A stretch of 33,864 nucleotides of DNA from Thermoplasmata archaeon (GTDB lineage: Archaea > Thermoplasmatota > Thermoplasmata > Lutacidiplasmatales > UBA184): contig JAKAYL010000015.1 in the NCBI GenBank assembly GCA_021809545.1, positions 1 through 33,864 of the forward strand. The letters are read 5' to 3'. Within the stretch, counting starts at the first letter, position 1, and each line of letters begins with the position of its first letter. Positions 7,568-15,179 of this stretch are shown piece by piece. The position numbers and the translations under genes are program-made. The notes below the pieces were generated by a model. It did no database searches and was not told the DNA's origin. It was given only the letters and a program-made list of their open reading frames with translations.

Positions 7568-8926
7568 CTAGTGAATGTACCGTTTGCGTTGTCGTACCTT
7601 GAGACGCCCCTGGAGCTTCTTGTAATCTGCCGAGTCCTTTGTCTCTCCGGGGCCTTGGTTCTCTCCTCGGAACCGGACCCACCAATATCCCACGATCGCC
7701 GTGCTCCCCGCAAGTAGGGCCAGGATGAAGACCGTGGGTGGGGAAACGGGGGTGGTTTGGTTGGCTGGACACTGGCTGATGTCGTTGCTTCCTAGGCCGC
7801 CGTTGTTGGTGTACCAGACCACCCCATCCCCTGCCGTGACGCCCTGCTGCGGTGAGTAGAAGCTCACGGAATAGAGCTCGGGGATCTGGGGCACGGACTC
7901 CTCAATCCAGCAGGCTCCGGAATCCGCCGTGTAGAAGGTGTTGGCATCGTCCGAGACGACCCAGGCATACGGCGGGTCCACGAAGATCTGGTGCGTTTTC
8001 TGTTGCGTACGCAGTTCCATGGTGGTGTAATTCGTGCCGTCGGTCGTCTTCCAGACCGTACCCTGATACTGGAGGATCCAAGCCTCCGAAGGGCTCAGAG
8101 CTACTATATCGGTGGCCGACACAGGGGTCATTCCCAGGCCGACCTCGTTCCAGTGGGCCCCGCCGTCCGTGGTTCGGTAGATCGCTCCGTTCAGGCCCGC
8201 GTTGATCCAACCCACTTGGGAGTTGGCGAAGCCCGCGGACTGGACGGGAGGAGACGCGGGCAGGTGGGCGGCCGTCCAAGTCTCGCCGGCATCCTGGGAG
8301 AAGTAGAGGCCCGAGTCGGTCGCAGCATATCCGAACGAGAGGCTCGGGAACCCCATCTCGCTGACGTTCCCCTGAAGTCCTCCGTGGGGATAGTACGGAT
8401 ACCAGCTGGCCCCGCCATTGTTTGAGGCAATGAGGTCCCCGTACGATCCCGCCGCGAGAAGTACCCCTCCCGGCAGACCGACAACGCTGTTCAGGGTGAC
8501 CCCCGGAATCGGAGAACTGACGAGGTTCCAGGTGACCCCCCCGTCCGTGGACCTGAGGATCGTCCCTTGCCCCCCCACGATGACGACGGTCTGGGAGTCC
8601 ACGTACACGATGGAGTTCAGGTTGGTCTGGGCGGTCGCAACGCTCTGGGGGATGGTGGCGAACTGCCAGCCGCATGTGCCTCCGTTACAGATGGGGACCC
8701 CGGTCGCAGGATGTATTCCGAGAGCCATTGCCGGTCCCGTGGGAAGGAGGAGGCTCAGTCCTGCCACCGCCAGAAGAAGGGCCCTCCACGGGGCCTTGGG
8801 GTGCCTCTGGCGAGCAGCGAGTCGCCCAGCTTGGGTGCCCCGCAAGGTGGAAGCAACCTTCACGGAGCGGGAGGCTAATCCCTTCGAACCACCCCTACTC
8901 ATGATGCGAAAGGAAGCGAGCGGCAT
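7568..8926 (-). CDS. Membrane-anchored Ycf48-like/BNR beta-propeller protein
   Basis: Extracytoplasmic beta-propeller, 452 residues. A signal peptide (WRALLLAVAGLSLLLPTGPAMA) ends near residue 68. At least five Asp-box-like turns follow (STDGGVTW, SNNGGASW, SQDAGETW, TTDGGAHW, and TADSGACW as a variant), plus weaker ones, consistent with about seven blades as in the photosystem II assembly factor Ycf48 fold. A transmembrane helix (PTVFILALLAGSTAIVGYWW) lies near the C terminus, followed by a basic cytoplasmic tail rich in Lys/Arg. The start is uncertain: the ATG at 8926 has a G-rich weak ribosome binding site, and an ATG at 8902 is possible; both keep the signal peptide. The fold is clear, but nothing in the sequence tells the ligand or partner. 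Confidence 0.82.
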   Translation of the reverse strand: MPLASFRIMSRGGSKGLASRSVKVASTLRGTQAGRLAARQRHPKAPWRALLLAVAGLSLLLPTGPAMALGIHPATGVPICNGGTCGWQFATIPQSVATAQTNLNSIVYVDSQTVVIVGGQGTILRSTDGGVTWNLVSSPIPGVTLNSVVGLPGGVLLAAGSYGDLIASNNGGASWYPYYPHGGLQGNVSEMGFPSLSFGYAATDSGLYFSQDAGETWTAAHLPASPPVQSAGFANSQVGWINAGLNGAIYRTTDGGAHWNEVGLGMTPVSATDIVALSPSEAWILQYQGTVWKTTDGTNYTTMELRTQQKTHQIFVDPPYAWVVSDDANTFYTADSGACWIEESVPQIPELYSVSFYSPQQGVTAGDGVVWYTNNGGLGSNDISQCPANQTTPVSPPTVFILALLAGSTAIVGYWWVRFRGENQGPGETKDSADYKKLQGRLKVRQRKRYIH

Positions 8927-8985
8927 TCTGGCCCCCGCGAGAGATGTGCTGTCATGGGTCTACTTTCCCCGGAAGGCCACGCAGA

Positions 8986-8994
8986 GTTATTAGG
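8986..8994. promoter_or_regulatory. Possible bidirectional TATA element between divergent genes
   Basis: GTTATTAGG on plus, CCTAATAAC on minus. On plus it would start transcripts near 9016, just upstream of the ATG at 9028. On minus it would give a leader of about 38 nt for the propeller gene. It is the only AT-rich element between the two genes. Confidence 0.4.
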
Positions 8995-9027
8995 TTGAAC
9001 GTCCATGCCTGGGACGAGTGGGTAGTC

Positions 9028-9441
9028 ATGTCCAGCGATGATACCAGATTCAAAGAACATCTAGCCGAACTCCGAAACGCCGCCAAGGGTTTGGGCGGAG
9101 ATATCGAGTCCGAGCTCCGGGGACTGGAGCGGGAAATCGAGAAGCTACCCGGGGCCGTCGAGAAGGACGTGGAGCGCATGAGCGAGGACATCGAGTATGG
9201 CCTCTTGAGGACCGCCCTCAAGATCCAGAAGGAGCTCAAGACGATCCCGGGCAAGGTCTCGGGAGGGGCGAAGACCTTCGCCCGCGACTCGGTCAAGCTC
9301 GCCCGGGCCGCGAAAGTGGAGGCCCGACACACCCAGAAAGTGGTAAAGCACGACGTCAAGGCAGGCTTCGCCCGCGCCGCAGGAGTGGAGACCCGGCCGA
9401 TCTCCGAATGGAAACGCCCCAAGAAGGAAGAGAAGAGCTAG
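9028..9441 (+). CDS. Small charged helical (coiled-coil) protein of unknown function
   Basis: A 137-residue protein that I do not recognise. It has no cysteine, no signal peptide and no membrane segment. Almost all of residues 8-75 (RFKEHLAELRNAAKGL...) and 85-115 are predicted amphipathic helix, with alternating Glu/Lys/Arg; the C terminus is strongly basic (EWKRPKKEEKS). It could be a coiled-coil or a membrane- or nucleic-acid-associated helical bundle. The ATG at 9028 is chosen because upstream in-frame sequence does not look coding and the TATA-like element at 8986-8994 fits. It is 35 nt upstream of the polytopic membrane protein and may be co-transcribed with it. Confidence 0.7.
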   Translation: MSSDDTRFKEHLAELRNAAKGLGGDIESELRGLEREIEKLPGAVEKDVERMSEDIEYGLLRTALKIQKELKTIPGKVSGGAKTFARDSVKLARAAKVEARHTQKVVKHDVKAGFARAAGVETRPISEWKRPKKEEKS

Positions 9442-9476
9442 GGTCCCCTCTCTCTACACGGCAGCAGGGACAACGG

Positions 9477-11258
9477 ATGGCTTTGCATCCCTCGGCCCCG
9501 CGGCTTCAGCTTCATGTCCTCGTCCTCCTATCGGCGATCTTCTGCCTCGCGCTCTTCCTGGCCTGGGAACCTCTCCTTTCCTTCCCGATCTGGGGTTCGG
9601 ACACGGGGGAGTACTACTACCTCACCCACTACCTGGTCCAGCACGGAAGCCTCCTCCTGCAGGGATACTCCGGGTGGGGGTTCGGCTATCCCTATTTCCC
9701 TGGCATGTTCGTTCTTTCGGGGGCGATCGCAGAGGCCTTTGGCGCCTCCCCCCTCTTTGCGCTCCAGGTCGTCATCCCGCTCACCGGCGCCCTTTCCCTC
9801 TTCCCGCTCTTCCTGCTCGCCCGCAAGATCCTCCCGAGCGACGGGGCTGCCCTGGTCGGGGCGGGCATAGCCTCGGTGGTCTTCCCGAGGATCTTCATCC
9901 TCTCCCATCCTGTGCCCGACACCCTCGGGGATCTCCTGGCCCTTGGGTCCCTTTGGATGTTCGTGGAACAGCGGCGGGATGCCCGCTGGCTCCTCCCCCT
10001 CACCCTGACGGTCTCGGCCCTTGTGGTGAGCCACCATCTCTCCTCCTACTTCTTCCTGCTGTCGGCGGTGAGCATCCTGGTCGGCCTCGAGTTCGTCAGC
10101 CCCGGGCGCTGGTCCGCCCGGTTCCCGTTGCGCGAGTTCGTCTTCTTGGGGGGTTTCACCTCGCTCCTCTTCGCCTACTGGAGCCTCTACGCGGTCCCAT
10201 TCCGGCAGATCCTCCTGGAAGGCTTGCCGTTCCTGCACAATCACCCGTCCCTTGCCCCACCGTTGGAACTCGCCGCCACGCTCTTCATGCTGGGGATCCT
10301 CGGACTCCTTGTCCAGCTCCGCCGCACCCGTTTCTCCGGCGTCCGTTCCCTACTGCGGCCCAAGTGGCCCACCACCCGGAAGATCTATCGTGACGGGATT
10401 ATCCTCGCCGTGCTGATCTTCGGTGGAGCCTCGCTCCTCATCTTCTTTCCGATCCCAGGGACGGGCCAGATGGCGCCTCCCGTGGACGTGCTGTGGTTCA
10501 CCCCGCTCCTCGTCCTGGTGCCCTTCTCGACCGGGGGGATCCGCCTTTCCGCCATCTCCCGTCTCGGTCCCTCTCCGTACGTTTGGCTCGTGGGACTCAT
10601 CGTCTCGGTGACCCTGACCGCGGGCCTGAACGTGCAGGCGATCCCTCTGGCCCGGCAAGCCGAATACGTGGTGCTGGCCATGTCCATGGTCTGTGCCATC
10701 GGGATCGGGGGACTCTTCGCCCGGCTGGAGGGTTCTACCTGGAAGTCCGTCGCTGCTGCGGGTCTGGTGGTCCTGGCCATCGGCGCCAATGCGCTGGTGG
10801 CGGTCCCACCCCCCCAAGTCACCGACGGGTTCCAAGAGGGGTTCTCCCATCAGGACATCACCGAGGCTTCGTGGATGGCCGCATCCCTTTCCCACGGCAG
10901 CACTCTTGCCTCGGATCACCGGCTGAGCGATCTCTACTTTGGGCTCTCGGGAAACCCCGCGACGTGGTGGACGACCTGCTATCTCTTCTTAGGCAATTCC
11001 TCGGAGTGTCCCTCCTACCCGGGGAACGTGTCCCAGGCGGTCCAGAGCGAACTCAACGGCAGCGGAGCTCCGACGGTCGTCCGCCCGGTGAACGCGGTGG
11101 CCGTTGACGGAACCATGATCTCGGTTGGGGTCGCCCTCGATCCTGCCCAATACGCTTATCCTATGAACGCCACCCAGCTCAAGTTCCTCCAGGGCCCCCA
11201 GTTCGTCCTCCTCTACGAGAACGGACCCCAGGAGGTCTGGTGGGTCACGGGTTCCTGA
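9477..11258 (+). CDS. Polytopic membrane protein, GT-C-like glycosyltransferase candidate
   Basis: A 593-residue integral membrane protein with about ten or more hydrophobic helices between residues 10 and 440 and a C-terminal, probably extracellular, domain of about 150 residues with N-x-S/T sites (LGNSSECPSYPGN). The first loop after helix 1 contains SDTGEYYYLTHYLVQHG; an acidic residue here matches the catalytic loop position in GT-C glycosyltransferases of the PMT/Dol-P-mannose type, but the match is structural rather than by sequence. The later EASWMAASLSHGSTLASD segment resembles the soluble end of such proteins. An upstream ATG at 9408 would overlap the previous gene; the ATG at 9477 with AGGGA upstream is preferred. 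It ends 14 nt inside the convergent mptE gene. A role in surface glycosylation is inference. Confidence 0.72.
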   Translation: MALHPSAPRLQLHVLVLLSAIFCLALFLAWEPLLSFPIWGSDTGEYYYLTHYLVQHGSLLLQGYSGWGFGYPYFPGMFVLSGAIAEAFGASPLFALQVVIPLTGALSLFPLFLLARKILPSDGAALVGAGIASVVFPRIFILSHPVPDTLGDLLALGSLWMFVEQRRDARWLLPLTLTVSALVVSHHLSSYFFLLSAVSILVGLEFVSPGRWSARFPLREFVFLGGFTSLLFAYWSLYAVPFRQILLEGLPFLHNHPSLAPPLELAATLFMLGILGLLVQLRRTRFSGVRSLLRPKWPTTRKIYRDGIILAVLIFGGASLLIFFPIPGTGQMAPPVDVLWFTPLLVLVPFSTGGIRLSAISRLGPSPYVWLVGLIVSVTLTAGLNVQAIPLARQAEYVVLAMSMVCAIGIGGLFARLEGSTWKSVAAAGLVVLAIGANALVAVPPPQVTDGFQEGFSHQDITEASWMAASLSHGSTLASDHRLSDLYFGLSGNPATWWTTCYLFLGNSSECPSYPGNVSQAVQSELNGSGAPTVVRPVNAVAVDGTMISVGVALDPAQYAYPMNATQLKFLQGPQFVLLYENGPQEVWWVTGS

Positions 11259-11940
11259 CGGGCCAGGGGGATCTGCCCCGCTCGGTGAGGATCTCCACGG
11301 GAAGGTTGCCGCGCTCCACGAGACCGTCGATCAGGCGGCGGGCCACCGCAAGCTTCCGCGACCGGAGCTCCCCTTCAGGGGACGGCCCTGCGCCCAGGTC
11401 GAAGCGGGCCAAGAGCGCCCGGGTCGCTCCGCAAGCTTCGGCGAGATAGAGGGAGCGGTCCCCGTCGGTGAAACCGCCGTAGTTGGCCAGGTTGCCCCGC
11501 GGAGCCCCCGTCACGCTCCCTCCCATCGGGGCCCGGAACCGAGGCACCCAGGTGAGGAGGGCCGGTTGATTGTCCCCATGAGCGTGGAGCAAAGCGAACG
11601 CGCCTCGGGCGTTGGCGGAGACCTCGTCGGGAAGGTTCCCATCGAGGTCGGTCACGATGATGTCCGGCACGAACCCCGCCTCAAGGCAGTAGGTGGTGGC
11701 CCCGTCCGCGGCGATCGTGGCTTGGTCCGCCCTCGGGCGAGGTAGGGGGAGGGTGCGGGGACCGGCCCCCACGACCAGGACCTCGCGCCCTTTCAGGATC
11801 CGGTCGAGCGCAGGAGTGGGGTCCTCTGCTTGAGGAAGCAGGCTTTCCAGCAGCCGGGCGGAACGTTCGTCCTCTTCCATGGAAAAACCCATCTCACGGA
11901 CGACGCGTTCGTACTCTGGCTTCCACTCCCGGAATTCCAC
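11245..11940 (-). CDS. mptE: 6-hydroxymethyl-7,8-dihydropterin pyrophosphokinase, archaeal MptE type (DUF115)
   Basis: Archaeal enzyme that activates 6-hydroxymethyl-dihydropterin with ATP on the way to tetrahydromethanopterin or tetrahydrofolate-type cofactors. It is 231 residues. The PF01973 pattern is visible: LVVGAGPRTLPLP, a strand ending in AADGA, GFVPDIIVTDLDGN and LLHAHGDNQPAL, with the DLDG and HAHGDN motifs expected in the ATP/metal site, then a Gly-rich loop (NYGGFTDGDRS). The GTG at 11940 is chosen because GAGGAG lies just upstream and the predicted protein then starts with the family-like VEFREWKPEYERVVREMGF; a TTG at 12015 would run into the divergent ftsZ1 start. It overlaps the convergent membrane-protein gene by 14 nt. 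Confidence 0.87.
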   Translation of the reverse strand: MEFREWKPEYERVVREMGFSMEEDERSARLLESLLPQAEDPTPALDRILKGREVLVVGAGPRTLPLPRPRADQATIAADGATTYCLEAGFVPDIIVTDLDGNLPDEVSANARGAFALLHAHGDNQPALLTWVPRFRAPMGGSVTGAPRGNLANYGGFTDGDRSLYLAEACGATRALLARFDLGAGPSPEGELRSRKLAVARRLIDGLVERGNLPVEILTERGRSPWPVRNP

Positions 11941-11973
11941 GGCTCCTCGACTCGGCCGGTTCAAATCAAGCAG

Positions 11974-11987
11974 GCTTATATGATATG
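11974..11987. promoter_or_regulatory. Divergent TATA element between mptE and ftsZ1
   Basis: GCTTATATGATATG on plus reads CATATCATATAAGC on minus, so it offers a TATA box in each direction. On minus, starts near 11953 would leave a 13-nt leader with GAGGAG for mptE. On plus, starts near 12000 would place the strong AAGGAGGAG site (12000-12008) at the very 5' end of the ftsZ1 message. Confidence 0.6.
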
Positions 11988-12018
11988 AGTGTTGTGCGTA
12001 AGGAGGAGTTCTCAACCT

Positions 12019-13164
12019 ATGCGACCACTGGCACAGGAGATATTGTCAAGGATACCTGAGGAATCGAAGTCGTCCCGGCCCAGCCAGCAGGGCGGTCCTA
12101 CCACCGATGACCAGGAACTCGAGGCGGTCCTCGCCAGCCTGAAGACCAACATCAAAGTGGTCGGATGTGGCGGAGGGGGCTCCAACACGGTGAGCCGTCT
12201 CTTCGAGGAGGGAATCACCGGGGCCGACCTCATCGCCTGCAACACGGATGCCCAGCATCTCCTTACGATCAATTCCCAGCACAAGGTCCTCCTCGGACGC
12301 CGCTGCACGAGGGGACTCGGTGCCGGAGCCCAGCCCCAGGTGGGGGAACAGGCCGCCCGCGAGGCCGAGGACGAACTGAAGAAGCAACTGAACGGCGCGG
12401 ACCTGGTCTTCATCACCCTCGGGCTCGGAGGAGGCACGGGAACGGGCTCAGCCCCCGTCGTCGCCGAGGTCGCCCGAGACATCTCCCAGGGCAACTGTCT
12501 CGTCATGGCGGTCGCCACCTTCCCCTTCTCTGCGGAGGGCGAGGTCCGGAGGGAGAACGCCCTGCTCGGGCTGGAGCGCCTGAGCCATGTGGTCGACACC
12601 GTCATCACGGTGCCCAACGACAAGCTCCTCGAGCTGGTTCCCCGCCTCCCCCTCACGAGCGCCTTCAAGGTGGCCGACAGCGTGGTCGCGAACGCCATCA
12701 AGGGCATCACGGAGATCATCACGAAGCCCGGACTCGTCAACCTGGACTTCAACGACCTGCGGACCATCATGAAGGGGGGCGGCGTCGCCCTCATCGGTCT
12801 CGGACAGTCCGACTCGGACAACCGCGCCGAGGACGCGGTCAACGAGGCCCTGAACTCCCCACTGCTTCGCGTGGACACCCGCAACGCCCACGGCGCCCTC
12901 GTCAATGTGATCGGGGGTCCGGACATGACCGTCTCGGAGGCCCAAAAAGCGGCCGAGGTGGTCCAGAAGGCCATCAGCCCCACCGCCCGCATCATCTGGG
13001 GTGCCTCCGTGGACCCAACGCTCTCCAACACCATCCGCTGCATGGTCGTCGTGACGGGAGTCGATTCCCCCCAGCTCTTCAACCGGGAGCGCCCTCCCTC
13101 CTCGGTACCGCCCCCTCCCGGCGCCCGACGAACCAGCCCCCCGGGCATCGAAACCGTCTTCTAG
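12019..13164 (+). CDS. ftsZ1: Cell division protein FtsZ, FtsZ1 type
   Basis: Tubulin-like GTPase that forms the division ring; 381 residues. The N-terminal tail (1-45) is Ser/Pro/Gln-rich. Then come VVGCGGGGSNTVSRL (phosphate loop T1), ACNTDAQHL (T3), the tubulin signature LGGGTGTGSAPVVAE (T4) and the T7 loop GLVNLDFNDLRTIM with the catalytic acidic residues. The C terminus has a Pro-rich linker ending PPGIETVF, a short hydrophobic tail that may bind a membrane anchor such as SepF. The order ftsZ-secE-spt5-rpl11 is the context known for FtsZ1 in methanogens. The ATG at 12019 has AAGGAGGAG 10 nt upstream; an upstream TTG at 11989 would bypass this site. Confidence 0.95.
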   Translation: MRPLAQEILSRIPEESKSSRPSQQGGPTTDDQELEAVLASLKTNIKVVGCGGGGSNTVSRLFEEGITGADLIACNTDAQHLLTINSQHKVLLGRRCTRGLGAGAQPQVGEQAAREAEDELKKQLNGADLVFITLGLGGGTGTGSAPVVAEVARDISQGNCLVMAVATFPFSAEGEVRRENALLGLERLSHVVDTVITVPNDKLLELVPRLPLTSAFKVADSVVANAIKGITEIITKPGLVNLDFNDLRTIMKGGGVALIGLGQSDSDNRAEDAVNEALNSPLLRVDTRNAHGALVNVIGGPDMTVSEAQKAAEVVQKAISPTARIIWGASVDPTLSNTIRCMVVVTGVDSPQLFNRERPPSSVPPPPGARRTSPPGIETVF

Positions 13165-13186
13165 TGGCAGGTGTGACCTTAGGCCA

Positions 13187-13429
13187 ATGGGATTCATCGA
13201 CAGGATTAAGAAAACACAGGATCAGTTCGACAGTCACCTCAAGGGAGTCGGCCATGGCAAGTACGGCCGTATCCTTCGGATGGCTCGGAAACCGGACACC
13301 GATGAGTACGTGAAGGTGCTCCAGATCACCGCGTTGGGAGCAGTGCTTATAGGGGGGGTTGGGTTCGTGATTTACATCTTCTTCACGCAGATTGGCCCCT
13401 GGCTGTGGACGCAGCTTCAGGGTCTCTGA
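13187..13429 (+). CDS. secE: Protein translocase subunit SecE/Sec61 gamma
   Basis: Essential small subunit that clamps the SecY channel in the cytoplasmic membrane. It is 80 residues, a normal archaeal size. It shows the typical amphipathic helix with Arg/Lys (RILRMARKPDTDEYVKVLQIT) followed by one transmembrane helix (about residues 46-68), with the C terminus outside. It is 22 nt after ftsZ1 and 16 nt before spt5, the conserved archaeal order. Confidence 0.93.
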   Translation: MGFIDRIKKTQDQFDSHLKGVGHGKYGRILRMARKPDTDEYVKVLQITALGAVLIGGVGFVIYIFFTQIGPWLWTQLQGL

Positions 13430-13445
13430 CGTAGAGGGGCAAGAA

Positions 13446-14414
13446 ATGACACAAGACGAAGGTGGAGAAGGCATCGGTCTCTTTTCGGGTCCGCTGCCCG
13501 AGGAAAAGGTACGGAAGGAGCCGCAGCGCCAGCAGCAGCCACCGACCCCGGCGCCGACCCCCGCTCCCTTGACCCACGCTTCCCTCACCTTCCTGCCGCT
13601 CGATGCCTCGGAATCCGAGGTCGCGGCCGGCATGATGAGTTCGCTCTCGGCCGTCCTGCGTTCCAAGAGGGACGAGAAGTCTGCCGTGAAGCTCAAGATC
13701 GAAACCCGCTACTCCTCGACCTACCAGGGTGAGGGGGCCGAATGGCGGGTCTGGGTCCGCACCTCCGAAAAGTCCCGGGAAGAGGTCTTCTCCCAAACTA
13801 CGGAGAAGACCATCAATCTCGACCCGCATGCCACGCTCCCTATCACCCTCGATGTCGAGGCCCCCGTCGGAGTCCGGTACAAGGACCGGGTGGACATCCA
13901 GCTTTCTGCACGGTGGGAGAAGGGCGAACCCGACGCCTCGACCCTCAAACTCAGTTGGGTCACCCGCCAGGCACTCCTTGCGATCAAGACCTTCCGCGGG
14001 TATGAGCGGGAGGTGGCCGATTCCCTGGCCACCAAGGCCGAGGAGAAGCCGGGCGCGATCTTTTCCCTCATGGTGCCGAGCGCCATGCGAGGGTACGTCT
14101 TCGCCGAGGGCATGAGCTTCGAGGGCATCAACGAGATGCTCGTCGGGATCCGGAAGGCCCGCGGACTCGTCAAGGGCGAGACCTCCCTCAAGGAGATCGA
14201 GCCGCTGCTCGAGCCCAAGGTCACGGTCGAGGGCTTCGTCGAAGGGTCCATCGTGGAACTCATCTCCGGTCCGTTCAAGGGGGAGAAAGCCCGGGTCAAG
14301 AAGATCGATCCGGAGAAGGAACACATCACCGTCGAGCTTATGGAGGCGGTGGTTCCTATCCCGGTCACGGTTCGCGGCGATCATGTGCGTATGGTAGAGA
14401 AAGGAGGAGGATAG
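13446..14414 (+). CDS. spt5: Transcription elongation factor Spt5 (NusG) with long N-terminal extension
   Basis: Processivity factor that binds the RNA polymerase clamp with Spt4. The NGN domain spans about 170-258 (FSLMVPSAMRGYVFAEG, GLVKGETSLKEIEPLL) and the KOW domain about 264-317 (EGSIVELISGPFKGEKARVKKID). The protein is 322 residues, whereas archaeal Spt5 is usually near 150. The extra N terminus has a Gly/acidic start, a Pro/Gln-rich linker (28-41), and a beta-rich segment (about 75-170) with alternating hydrophobic residues that looks Ig-like. The ATG at 13446 has GAGGGG upstream; the upstream reading at 13392 lies inside secE. It sits between secE and rpl11 with short spacers, so it is in one operon. 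Confidence 0.93.
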   Translation: MTQDEGGEGIGLFSGPLPEEKVRKEPQRQQQPPTPAPTPAPLTHASLTFLPLDASESEVAAGMMSSLSAVLRSKRDEKSAVKLKIETRYSSTYQGEGAEWRVWVRTSEKSREEVFSQTTEKTINLDPHATLPITLDVEAPVGVRYKDRVDIQLSARWEKGEPDASTLKLSWVTRQALLAIKTFRGYEREVADSLATKAEEKPGAIFSLMVPSAMRGYVFAEGMSFEGINEMLVGIRKARGLVKGETSLKEIEPLLEPKVTVEGFVEGSIVELISGPFKGEKARVKKIDPEKEHITVELMEAVVPIPVTVRGDHVRMVEKGGG

Positions 14415-14417
14415 GCG

Positions 14418-14870
14418 ATGGCAGAACAAGTATCGGTGATGGTGGAAGGAGGAAGGGCCAACCCTGGTCCCCCCCTGGGGCCCGCGCTCGGTCCCCTGGG
14501 GCTGAACGTGGGACAGGTCGTGGCCCAGATCAACGAGAAGACGAAGGTCTTCGACGGCATGAAGGTACCTGTGATCATCAAGGTGGGTGCGAACCGAAGC
14601 TTCACGCTCGAGGTTGGGCACCCCCCGACGGCCGCGATGCTCCTGAAAGAAGCCAAGAAGGAGAAGGGCAGCGGCAAGGCCAAGCACGACTCCATCGGGA
14701 GCGTGTCCATGGCGACCGTCAAGAAGATCGCTGAGGCCAAGGCCGAGGACCTCTTCGGCAACACGATGGACGCCAAGATCAACCAGGTGCTGGGGACCTG
14801 CGTGTCCATGGGCCTTCTGGTCGACGGGGCGTCTGCCCGGGACCTCCTCCGGGAACGGAAGGGAGCGTAG
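14418..14870 (+). CDS. rpl11: Large ribosomal subunit protein uL11
   Basis: Stalk-base ribosomal protein that binds the 23S rRNA GTPase-associated centre. It is 150 residues with the signature GGRANPGPPLGPALGPLGLN at the N terminus, VPVIIKVGANRSFTLEV, and the C-terminal rRNA-binding half (VKKIAEAKAEDLFGN...INQVLGTCVSMGL). It starts three bases after the spt5 stop. The rpl1-rpl10-rpl12 genes that commonly follow in archaea are not here; a small conserved protein and then a convergent gene follow. Confidence 0.96.
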   Translation: MAEQVSVMVEGGRANPGPPLGPALGPLGLNVGQVVAQINEKTKVFDGMKVPVIIKVGANRSFTLEVGHPPTAAMLLKEAKKEKGSGKAKHDSIGSVSMATVKKIAEAKAEDLFGNTMDAKINQVLGTCVSMGLLVDGASARDLLRERKGA

Positions 14871-14872
14871 CC

Positions 14873-15169
14873 ATGATGGGCTATCCCGGCGGGAACGTCC
14901 CTGACCTCTCCAGCGCCGAGGTCGTGGACTTCTCGACCGAGGGAGGCGAGCCCCGCGTCCGCCTCAAGCTCAAGGACGGGACCACCCTCGAGGTCAAGAT
15001 GGAGATCACGAACATCCTACGGGTGGGGAACGACCCGGCCACGGGGCTTCCGACCTACATGATCCAATCCACGAACATCGTCCGCCTCGTGAGCTGCCCG
15101 AAGGAGCTCCGGAAAGCCCCCATGCGGCCCGGGGCAAAGGACGAGAAGCACCTTCCTGGGTTCTCTTAG
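14873..15169 (+). CDS. Small conserved archaeal protein of unknown function
   Basis: A 98-residue protein starting two bases after rpl11. It has a beta-rich pattern (VVDFSTEGGEPRVRLKLKDG, then LEVKMEITNILRV) and a conserved-looking segment GNDPATGLPTYMIQSTNIVRL. From memory, proteins with this (DP.TG.P.Y.IQ) pattern occur widely in archaea, but I cannot assign a function. It has no cysteine pair that would mark a metal site, no signal peptide and no membrane helix. It is the last gene of the ftsZ1-secE-spt5-rpl11 operon, so a link to ribosomes or transcription is suggested by context only. Confidence 0.72.
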   Translation: MMGYPGGNVPDLSSAEVVDFSTEGGEPRVRLKLKDGTTLEVKMEITNILRVGNDPATGLPTYMIQSTNIVRLVSCPKELRKAPMRPGAKDEKHLPGFS

Positions 15170-15179
15170 GCGGCCTCTC

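Noticed and set aside
9528-10244. Minus-strand reading inside the polytopic membrane protein, very rich in Glu/Arg
   Set aside because: Complement of hydrophobic codons gives Glu/Arg/Lys-rich shadows; no start signal and no motif.
11942-12015. Longer mptE start (TTG at 12015)
   Set aside because: It would cross the divergent TATA element and the ftsZ1 ribosome binding site; GTG at 11940 has GAGGAG and the family-like N terminus.
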